From contig UQYQ01000004.1 in assembly GCA_900545345.1 (NCBI GenBank), positions 1 to 64,000 of the forward strand: a stretch of DNA of 64,000 nucleotides, in the 5' to 3' direction. Of this stretch, positions 57,874 through 64,000 are shown piece by piece; position 1 is the stretch's first letter; each line of letters begins with the position of its first letter. Both the position numbers and the translations under genes were made by a program. This stretch comes from an uncultured Ruminococcus sp. (GTDB lineage Bacteria; Bacillota; Clostridia; Oscillospirales; Ruminococcaceae). A model generated the notes under the pieces. It saw only the letters and a program-made list of their open reading frames with translations, was not told where the DNA came from and did not search any database.

Positions 57874-59454
57874 ATGTTAAAGGATAAATTAAGTTGGTTG
57901 AAAGAACACAAAATTCGCTGTGTTATTATTTTATTCAGTGTGATTTTATTGGTGCTGATCGGATTGACAGCAAAATATTTTTATGACAGGTACAGTCAAG
58001 AAAGCAAAATGCTTGCTAAATACACACTTTTATATGAAGGAGATAAGAATAATATAAAGAAAACCGAAGAACAGAAAGAGAATTTTTCAATCGGTGTTTC
58101 CGGCATCCCGTCGGATAAGGAACTTTATATTCATGATACAGAAGCGGGAAGATCATCAATTAAATTGATTTATCAGCCGTTAATCGAAATAGGAACGAAC
58201 ATGAAAATTACATATAAAATCGCTGATAATATTGAATTTTCCGATGGCGGAAATAATGCAACGGTAAGTTTAAAGGATATAAAATTTTCCGACGGAAAAG
58301 CTGTCACATCAGAGGATATAAAAAATTCTTACATGCATTTATGTTCACCGAGCAGTGAGTATTACGGCAAGAACAAAATGAGTGTTATTGATGGCATATC
58401 CGAATATTCAGGCGGCTTGTCAAAAGATATAAAAGGCATTGAATGCGTCGATGAAAACACAGTTAAGTTTTCTTTTAAAGAGAATTCGGCTTTGAATATA
58501 ATGTCTTTAACTCTGCCGATAATCAGAACAGATGAGAATAATATATATCCACTGGGAACAGGACCATATCAGATATCTAAAATAATTTATATGAGCAATA
58601 TTGACTTGATAACGAATAAATATTGCGATGAAAATCCATATGAATACAAAAGCATATATTTAAAAACAATTCCTCTTGACACATTAAAAAGAGATATATC
58701 AGATTTCAATTTGGACATGTTTTATACAAACTCAGGAGATATTCTGGATATTATAAAAGACAGTAATTATCACAATGTATATAAGACAAGAAATGAAGAT
58801 TATTATTATCTTGGTTTTAATTTGGGCAGTAAAAAATCTGCTGATATAAATCTAAGAAAAGCGGTATCCCACTCTTTTGACAGAGAGGCTTTGGCAGAAG
58901 AGTTTTACGGCTATGACGACAAAACAATACCACTGGGAATAACAAGTGTTGATAAGGCCAAAAAGAATTTTACTACTGAAATTAGTTTTGATATAGATGA
59001 TGCAAAAGATTACCTAGATGATGCATCGTCTAGCAATTTGTCATTTATATGTCAAAATGACAGTAATTCATGTGATTATTATGAGTATATTAAATCAATT
59101 CTTAAAAACGCCGATATCAATTTAGATGCAGAGAAACTCGATGAAGATGACTATAATAATCGTATGAAAGAGCTTGCTTCAGGTACTGCTGCGGGTGATG
59201 TTTATATTTCAAAACTAAACGGCTTAAATCCTGTTGAATTAATTGAAAATACCATTAAGTTTGATACGGAATTGAAAAATGAGTATACAGATATGCTCTG
59301 TGAAGCATATCAAAAAGCTCCTGAAGATTTATTTGAGAATGTTGAAGAATTCTGCTATGATAAAGCTTTATTAATACCAATTGTAACTTCATACAATTAT
59401 ATTGCTGTTTCATCAGATTGTGATAATGATTTAATGATGGAATTGTTCTATTGA
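57874..59454 (+). CDS. Membrane-anchored family 5 (oligopeptide-type) binding protein
   Basis: A 526-aa protein with one N-terminal transmembrane anchor (CVIILFSVILLVLIGLTAKY) and no lipobox. The body matches family 5 extracellular binding proteins (DppA/OppA type): IYQPLIEIG near the start, IKFSDGKAVTSEDIKNSYMH, PLGTGPYQISK, YYLGFNLGSK and NLRKAVSHSFDREALAEEFY. Family members bind peptides and some other ligands. No permease or ATPase genes lie beside it, so it is an orphan; it may serve a transporter elsewhere or act as a sensor. GAGGAAGC precedes the ATG. It lies between the giant gene and tRNA-Leu, with its own promoter. Confidence 0.88.
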   Translation: MLKDKLSWLKEHKIRCVIILFSVILLVLIGLTAKYFYDRYSQESKMLAKYTLLYEGDKNNIKKTEEQKENFSIGVSGIPSDKELYIHDTEAGRSSIKLIYQPLIEIGTNMKITYKIADNIEFSDGGNNATVSLKDIKFSDGKAVTSEDIKNSYMHLCSPSSEYYGKNKMSVIDGISEYSGGLSKDIKGIECVDENTVKFSFKENSALNIMSLTLPIIRTDENNIYPLGTGPYQISKIIYMSNIDLITNKYCDENPYEYKSIYLKTIPLDTLKRDISDFNLDMFYTNSGDILDIIKDSNYHNVYKTRNEDYYYLGFNLGSKKSADINLRKAVSHSFDREALAEEFYGYDDKTIPLGITSVDKAKKNFTTEISFDIDDAKDYLDDASSSNLSFICQNDSNSCDYYEYIKSILKNADINLDAEKLDEDDYNNRMKELASGTAAGDVYISKLNGLNPVELIENTIKFDTELKNEYTDMLCEAYQKAPEDLFENVEEFCYDKALLIPIVTSYNYIAVSSDCDNDLMMELFY

Positions 59455-59495
59455 TGAATAGTAGCATTTGCTTTAATAAAAATTTCAAAAAAGTA

Positions 59496-59524
59496 TTGAC
59501 AAAAATATGGAGTTGTGATAAAAT
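59496..59524 (+). promoter_or_regulatory. Promoter of tRNA-Leu
   Basis: TTGACA (59496-59501), 17 bp, TAAAAT (59519-59524), about 30 bases before the tRNA. Confidence 0.7.
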
Positions 59525-59555
59525 AAATAAGTCGTTTGATTAAACGGCTTAATAT

Positions 59556-59640
59556 GCGGATGTGGCGGAATTGGCAGACGCGCTAGATTTAGGCTCTAGT
59601 GAGGAGACTCGTGAGTGTTCAAGTCACTTCATCCGCACCA
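59556..59640 (+). tRNA. tRNA-Leu (anticodon UAG)
   Basis: The acceptor GCGGATG pairs with CATCCGC. The anticodon stem CTAGA/TCTAG encloses the loop TTTAGGC, anticodon TAG, reading CUA/CUG leucine codons. A long variable arm, as expected for leucine, and the T loop TTCAAGT are visible. CCA is encoded. Confidence 0.95.
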
Positions 59641-59662
59641 GCAACGGTGATGTTGCATCCGG

Positions 59663-59693
59663 GTCGCGTACTAAAATAGTGCGTGACTTTTTT
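59663..59693 (+). terminator. Terminator of tRNA-Leu
   Basis: GTCGCGTACT and AGTGCGTGAC form a 10-bp stem (two G-U pairs) with an AAAAT loop, followed by six T's. Confidence 0.85.
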
Positions 59694-59734
59694 ATATTTC
59701 ACGCGTTATTATGTGATTAGTGTTTTAATAATAA

Positions 59735-59766
59735 AAGTCAACCGAAGCCGGTTGGCTTTTTTTATT
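59735..59766 (+). terminator. Second terminator-like hairpin
   Basis: AAGTCAACCG and CGGTTGGCTT form a 10-bp stem with an AAGC loop, followed by a run of T's. Confidence 0.75.
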
Positions 59767-59776
59767 AAAAGGATAA

Positions 59777-59791
59777 AAGTGACTTGAACAC
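59777..59791 (-). repeat. Inverted 15-bp copy of the tRNA-Leu T arm
   Basis: AAGTGACTTGAACAC is the exact reverse complement of 59615-59629 in the tRNA T arm. Confidence 0.7.
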
Positions 59792-59851
59792 CAAGGGTGA
59801 AACTTACTGAATATATTTTACAATTTAAGTGTTTCACTGAATATTCGATAT

Positions 59852-59882
59852 AAAGGGCAACCATTATGGCTGTCCTTTTTTT
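59852..59882 (+). terminator. Third terminator-like hairpin
   Basis: AAAGGGCA and TGTCCTTT, continued inward as CCA/TGG, form an 11- to 12-bp stem with one mismatch, followed by T's. Confidence 0.75.
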
Positions 59883-59958
59883 ATAAATAAAATTTTAAAT
59901 GTAAATTTTTTAGTTTAATATTTGTGCTTTTTGTACAAAATAAATCTATAAATGAAAG

Positions 59959-59986
59959 TTGAAAAATTAGATATTTAATTTTTCAA
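59959..59986 (+). promoter_or_regulatory. Inverted repeat upstream of the sugar transport operon
   Basis: TTGAAAAATTA and TAATTTTTCAA are perfect 11-bp arms separated by 6 bp, about 100 bases before the binding-protein gene. This is the size and symmetry of an operator; the regulator is not encoded in the window. Confidence 0.5.
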
Positions 59987-60088
59987 AATGATAACAATCA
60001 ACTATGTCTATAGCATAATTTGCATTAAATCCTTTCATTTGAACATAATAGTATCCTAGTATATACCAATTCTAAGGAGGAAATGAAC

Positions 60089-61378
60089 ATGAAAAAGAGC
60101 AAATCAGCATTAAGCTTGCTCACTGCAAGCATGTTATTTGTGTTATTGTCTCTTCAAGGCTGCAGCGGTAATAAAAACAGCAGCGGTGTAAAAAAAATTG
60201 AAATGCTTCAATATAAGCCTGAGGCAGTAGAAGCGTTTGAGAAAATTGAAAAAAGATTTAATGACACTCATGATGATATAAAGCTTTCAATCGAATCGCC
60301 TAATGAAGCGATGACTATTTTAAAAACTCGATTTATAAGAGAGGATTATCCTGATATAGTTGCAATTGGCGGAGATATAAATTACTCAAATTTTTTAGAT
60401 GCCGAAATGTTTATGGATATTTCCGATTTTGATGGTGTTTCAAAAATAAAGCCTGTATATATGGAAATTGAAAAGGAGCTTGAATTCATTCCCCAGGACG
60501 GTGTATACGCTATTCCTTTTGTAGCCAACGCAGCAGGTGTTCTGTATAATAAGGATATGTTTCAAAAGCAAGGCTGGAAAATTCCTGAAACATGGAGTGA
60601 ATTTTTAAGTCTTTGTGAAACTATAAAGTCATCAGGTATTTATCCCACATATTCCGGTTTTAAAGATACATGGACTTGCCTCGCTCCATGGAATGCACTT
60701 GCAGTGGGTTTAGCTCCTGCTGATACCTGTGCTAAAGTGAATGAAGGAAAAACCACATTTAAAAAAGAATATTATCAGGTTGCCGAAAAAATGAAAACAC
60801 TGCTAAATTATACAGAGCCTAATCCTTTTGCTTACAGTTATAACGATGCCTGTACCGCTTTTGCAAGAGGAGAGTCGGCAATGTTTATAATAGGTAACTA
60901 TGCAGTTCCTCAGATAAAGTCAGTAAATCCTGATATGAATATTGATTCTTTTACATTTCCGGCTAATGAAAATGAACAGGAAAATGTGCTTGTTTCAGGA
61001 GTTGACTTGCAGTTTTCTGTTTTGAAAGAATGCAAAGATAAAGATGCAGCATATGAAGTTCTTCGTTTTTTGTACGAAGACGAAACAATACAGATTTATC
61101 TTGATGAACAGAGTGCAATTTCATGTAAAGAAGGAAATTTCACATTGCCGAGTACACTAAGCGGTATGAAGAATTATATAGACGAAGGAAGAATGTCAGA
61201 CTATCATGACCATTATTATCCAAGCGAAATGAGTGCAGACGCTATGATTCAGACATATTTAATGGATAAGAGCAAAAACTCAACAGAAAAATTTTTGAAC
61301 AACTTTGATGAATCTTGGATTAGATATAACCGTGATTTGATTAAAAAAGTACAGGAATGTAAAAAGGAGAACTCATAA
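60089..61378 (+). CDS. Sugar ABC transporter, binding lipoprotein (family 1)
   Basis: A 429-aa extracellular solute-binding protein. The signal peptide ends in a lipobox with Cys (SLQGCSG), so it is anchored by lipid. The fold is family 1: YPDIVAIGGDINYSNFLDAE, GVYAIPFVANAAGVLYNKDM, GWKIPETWSEFLSLCETIK and GESAMFIIGNYAVPQI. AAGGAGG is eight bases before the ATG at 60089; the in-frame ATG at 60083 would be only two bases away. The first gene of the operon; sucrose or a related oligosaccharide is the inferred ligand because sucrose phosphorylase follows. Confidence 0.93.
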   Translation: MKKSKSALSLLTASMLFVLLSLQGCSGNKNSSGVKKIEMLQYKPEAVEAFEKIEKRFNDTHDDIKLSIESPNEAMTILKTRFIREDYPDIVAIGGDINYSNFLDAEMFMDISDFDGVSKIKPVYMEIEKELEFIPQDGVYAIPFVANAAGVLYNKDMFQKQGWKIPETWSEFLSLCETIKSSGIYPTYSGFKDTWTCLAPWNALAVGLAPADTCAKVNEGKTTFKKEYYQVAEKMKTLLNYTEPNPFAYSYNDACTAFARGESAMFIIGNYAVPQIKSVNPDMNIDSFTFPANENEQENVLVSGVDLQFSVLKECKDKDAAYEVLRFLYEDETIQIYLDEQSAISCKEGNFTLPSTLSGMKNYIDEGRMSDYHDHYYPSEMSADAMIQTYLMDKSKNSTEKFLNNFDESWIRYNRDLIKKVQECKKENS

Positions 61379-62259
61379 TGAAACACAAAAAACCTTTGAA
61401 CCATAAAAGGAGAGTACACAGTGCAATGGCCGCACCTGCGGTAGTTCTGTTCTTTTTATTTAATACATTGCCGCTGATAATCGGTGCAGTTTACAGTTTT
61501 ACAAATTACAGAGGATTCGGAAAATTCGATTTTGTAGGATTAAGAAATTATATAGATTTATTCGGTGATTCAAGAGTAGGAAATTCATATTTGTTTACAT
61601 TCAAATATGCTATTGTCGGAACAATTATAGTAAATATTCTCAGTATTATAATGGCGACAGCATTAAATAGCAGAATTCGTGCGAAAAGCTTTTTGAGAGG
61701 TGTTTATTTCATCCCGAATATTCTGGGAGGTCTGATTGTAGGATATATTTTCAGTTTTATGTTCACCTATATTGTCCCTGCAATAGGAAATGCACTCAAT
61801 ATCAGTTGGCTTCAAAACAGCATTTTGGCAAGCCCTGCATATGCATGGATTGGCGTGCTGATTGTCGGAGTATGGCAGACCGTCGCTATGAACACAATAA
61901 TTTATATTTCAGGACTTCAGACTATACCATATGATATTTATGAGGCCGGAACTATCGACGGTGCGAGTGTGTGGCAGATATTCTGGAAGCTTACATTTCC
62001 TATGCTTATGCCTTTTGTATCGATAAACCTAGTATTAAGCACAAAGAATATGCTTATGGTTTTTGACCAGATTATGTCACTCACAAAAGGAGGACCTGCA
62101 CAGAGTACAGAATCAATTTCATATTTAATTTACAGAAACGGCATGGACGGAGGACAGTTTGGGTTTCAGAGTGCAAATGCGGTATTGTTTTTTGTAGTAA
62201 TAGTTGTTATTTCAATTATTCAAATGAAAATGACAGGGAGAAAGGAGCAGCAGCTATGA
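61378..62259 (+). CDS. Sugar ABC transporter permease (MalF/UgpA type)
   Basis: A 293-aa permease with six transmembrane helices. The EAA loop EAGTIDGASVWQIFWKLTFP contacts the ATPase. The N-terminal APAVVLFFLFNTLPLIIGAV and the CUT1-type ending are typical. It starts on the last base of the preceding stop (TAATG) and overlaps the next gene by 4 bases. No ATPase is in the operon; Gram-positives often use a shared one (MsmK/MsiK) encoded elsewhere. Confidence 0.94.
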   Translation: MKHKKPLNHKRRVHSAMAAPAVVLFFLFNTLPLIIGAVYSFTNYRGFGKFDFVGLRNYIDLFGDSRVGNSYLFTFKYAIVGTIIVNILSIIMATALNSRIRAKSFLRGVYFIPNILGGLIVGYIFSFMFTYIVPAIGNALNISWLQNSILASPAYAWIGVLIVGVWQTVAMNTIIYISGLQTIPYDIYEAGTIDGASVWQIFWKLTFPMLMPFVSINLVLSTKNMLMVFDQIMSLTKGGPAQSTESISYLIYRNGMDGGQFGFQSANAVLFFVVIVVISIIQMKMTGRKEQQL

Positions 62260-63158
62260 GCAATAATATAACTTCGGTTATGACATCGGGAAGTAAAGAT
62301 ATAAAGAAAGTTAAGTTCAGAAGAAAGGGAAGGCATACCAATAAGCTTTTAACTTTAATTTTGTTTTTAGGCTGTATTACTGTTTTCTTTCCGTTGTATA
62401 TGACAGTAATCATAGCATTAAAACAGCCTTCGGAAATGACAAATGATGTAGCAGGTGCTTTATCCTTTCCTTCATCATGGAGTCTTGATAACTTTCGTGA
62501 AGCCATGAGGGTAACTGACTTTTGGAATTCTCTTGGAAACAGTCTGCTTATTTCAATTGCTACTATAATTATTGCTGTCTTGCTTCACTCTGTGACAGGA
62601 TATGCAATAGGAAGAAATATGGCAAGAAAGAAGTCATATAAATTCTTGTATTTTTATATAGTCAGCGGAATGTTTGTACCTTTTGCAATTTTGATGATGC
62701 CGTTGGTTAAACAGACTGCACAAATGGGGATTGCAAACAGGTTGGGTGTTATTATTCTTTATTTAGTATTTTATATGCCTATTAATGTAATGCTCTACAG
62801 CGGATATTTAAAAAATATACCTTTGGCATTAGAGGAAGCAGCGGATATTGACGGAGCGTCTACCTGGAGAACCTATTGGACAATAATTTTTCCTATGATG
62901 AAGCCAATGCATGCAACAGTTGCTGTATTAACAGCTTTAGGAACATGGAATGATGTTATGACGCCTTTGGTTATAATGTCAGGCTCGGGAAAGACAACGC
63001 TTCCTCTTGCACAGCTTAATTTTCAGACTCAATTCGGCACAAACTATAATCTTGCTTTTGCGTCTTATCTTCTTGCTTTGATACCGATTCTGATATTCTA
63101 TGTTATATGCCAGAAACAGATTTTGGGCGGAATTGCAAACGGTGCGGTAAAAGGATAA
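62256..63158 (+). CDS. Sugar ABC transporter permease (MalG/UgpE type)
   Basis: A 300-aa permease, partner of the previous one, with six transmembrane helices. The EAA loop is EEAADIDGASTWRTYWTIIF. LTLILFLGCITVFFPLYMTV and ALGTWNDVMTPLVIM are typical of CUT1 second permeases. The start overlaps the upstream gene by 4 bases. Confidence 0.94.
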   Translation: MSNNITSVMTSGSKDIKKVKFRRKGRHTNKLLTLILFLGCITVFFPLYMTVIIALKQPSEMTNDVAGALSFPSSWSLDNFREAMRVTDFWNSLGNSLLISIATIIIAVLLHSVTGYAIGRNMARKKSYKFLYFYIVSGMFVPFAILMMPLVKQTAQMGIANRLGVIILYLVFYMPINVMLYSGYLKNIPLALEEAADIDGASTWRTYWTIIFPMMKPMHATVAVLTALGTWNDVMTPLVIMSGSGKTTLPLAQLNFQTQFGTNYNLAFASYLLALIPILIFYVICQKQILGGIANGAVKG

Positions 63159-63191
63159 GTTAAAAAAACATTCTGAAAGGAAAATTATAAA

Positions 63192-64000
63192 TTGAAGCTG
63201 TCTAATAAAATTATGCTTATAACTTATGCTGACAGCATGGGTGAAAATATTAATGAACTTCACAGTATTTTAAATAAGTATTATAAAAAAGCTGTGGGAG
63301 GTGTTCATATTCTGCCGTTTTTTCCGTCGTCTGCCGACAGGGGATTTGCACCTATTTGCTATGATAAGGTTGATGAAAGATTCGGAGATTTTTATGATAT
63401 AGAGTCACTTAGTAAAGACTATTACCTTATGTTTGATTTTATGGTTAATCATATCTCTGCTCAGTCTGAATACTTTAAAGATTTTCTTTTGAAAAAAGAT
63501 AGGTCAGAGTATAAAGATTTTTTTATCCGTTACAGTGAGTTTTGGGAAAACGGCTGTCCTACGAATGAACAAATCGATAAAATATATAAAAGAAAACCAA
63601 GGGCACCGTATATTATGGCCGAATTTGCCGACGGAAGTACTGATAAGATATGGTGCACCTTTTGTGAAGAACAGATTGACTTAGATGTGACAAAAGAAAA
63701 AATAAAAAAATTTATAAAAAAAACACTTGAGGGTATGTGTCTTCACGGAGCTTCGGTTATAAGACTTGATGCATTTGCATATGCAATTAAAAAGCCGGAT
63801 ACAAGCTGTTTCTTTATAGAACCTGATATTTGGGACTTGTTATATGAAATCGAAGATATTGCAAAGAAGAATAATGCTGAAATTCTTCCTGAAATTCATG
63901 AGCATTATACAATTCCCATGAAAATTTCACAAAAAGGATTTTGGATATATGATTTTGCACTTCCTGTTTTGACGCTTCATGCTTTGTATAATCACACGGG
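63192..64000 (+). CDS. gtfA: Sucrose phosphorylase (3' truncated by window)
   Basis: A GH13 subfamily 18 enzyme splitting sucrose with phosphate into glucose 1-phosphate and fructose, saving one ATP. The visible 269 residues include MLITYADSMGENINELHSIL, VGGVHILPFFPSSADRGFAP, YKRKPRAPYIMAEFADG and WCTFCEEQIDLDV. The nucleophile is Asp193 in VIRLDAFAYA and the acid/base Glu234 in ILPEIHEHYT, almost the same numbers as in the Bifidobacterium enzyme. The start is TTG at 63192 with AAAGG about eleven bases before; it gives the family's usual N-terminus. It is 33 bases past the permease, so the operon imports and splits sucrose or a close relative. Confidence 0.94.
   Translation, partial: MKLSNKIMLITYADSMGENINELHSILNKYYKKAVGGVHILPFFPSSADRGFAPICYDKVDERFGDFYDIESLSKDYYLMFDFMVNHISAQSEYFKDFLLKKDRSEYKDFFIRYSEFWENGCPTNEQIDKIYKRKPRAPYIMAEFADGSTDKIWCTFCEEQIDLDVTKEKIKKFIKKTLEGMCLHGASVIRLDAFAYAIKKPDTSCFFIEPDIWDLLYEIEDIAKKNNAEILPEIHEHYTIPMKISQKGFWIYDFALPVLTLHALYNHT

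Larger units (their letters stand above)
59641..60088. other. Gene-free region after tRNA-Leu with three terminator-like hairpins
   Basis: No ORF is supported in these 448 bases. They hold a small GCAAC/GTTGC stem right after the CCA (59641-59656); terminators at 59663-59693, 59735-59764 and 59852-59882; an inverted copy of part of the tRNA at 59777-59791; a GTGAAACTT/AAGTGTTTCAC stem with a repeated CTGAATAT at about 59796-59844; and the inverted repeat at 59959-59986. A weak promoter (TTGCAT 60020, CATAAT 60044) may serve the sugar operon. Confidence 0.7.

Noticed and set aside
59641..59900. Additional tRNA genes after tRNA-Leu
   Set aside because: No second cloverleaf could be folded; only stems with T-runs and a short inverted T-arm fragment are present.

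Overview
The window reads as a chromosomal segment of an anaerobic, AT-rich Gram-positive of the Oscillospiraceae/Ruminococcus type. Signs of this are strong AGGAGG ribosome-binding sites with some GTG/TTG starts, a Bce-type peptide-antibiotic module, a YlmC/YmxH-like PRC-barrel protein, a class B sortase with an SPQTS sorting signal, BspA-like and FN3 secreted proteins, an F-type ATP synthase with a sodium-type c subunit, and a sucrose phosphorylase operon. Species is inferred from gene content only.

Layout. 1-3.9 kb: end of a histidine operon (hisB partial, hisH, hisA, hisF, an unrecognised 127-aa gene, hisI, hisE) closed by a two-way terminator. 4-6.4 kb: a cysteine-rich protein on the minus strand and two small secreted-protein genes, the first apparently frameshifted. 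6.5-8.8 kb: PRC-barrel protein, a structured leader, rpsB and tsf. 9-11.4 kb: a secreted leucine-rich-repeat protein, hpt, and two small cysteine-containing proteins (one 52 aa, one 60 aa). 11.4-16.1 kb: response regulator, intramembrane-sensing kinase, ABC ATPase and large permease (BceRSAB type). 16.1-23.4 kb: a possible short RNA, then the complete ATP synthase operon (atpI-like, B, E, F, H, A, G, D, C). 23.4-27.4 kb, minus strand: GH43 enzyme behind pyruvate kinase, and azlCD. 27.6-29.1 kb: MmcQ/YjbR-like protein and a class B sortase.

29.5-57.7 kb is one uninterrupted gene of 9391 codons for a giant secreted surface protein. It has a signal peptide, four divergent N-terminal modules, a tyrosine-rich segment, three SpaA/CnaB-like domains, about 3300 residues of unrecognised sequence, nineteen SdrD-B-like calcium-loop modules (the last ones in exact 495-bp register), and a C-terminal SPQTS sorting signal. 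The divergent sortase next door is its obvious anchoring enzyme. This pair is the most unusual system in the window.

57.8-64 kb: a membrane-anchored oligopeptide-binding-like protein with no transporter genes beside it, tRNA-Leu(UAG) followed by three successive terminator-like hairpins, and a sugar ABC transporter (binding lipoprotein and two permeases) feeding a sucrose phosphorylase cut by the window end.
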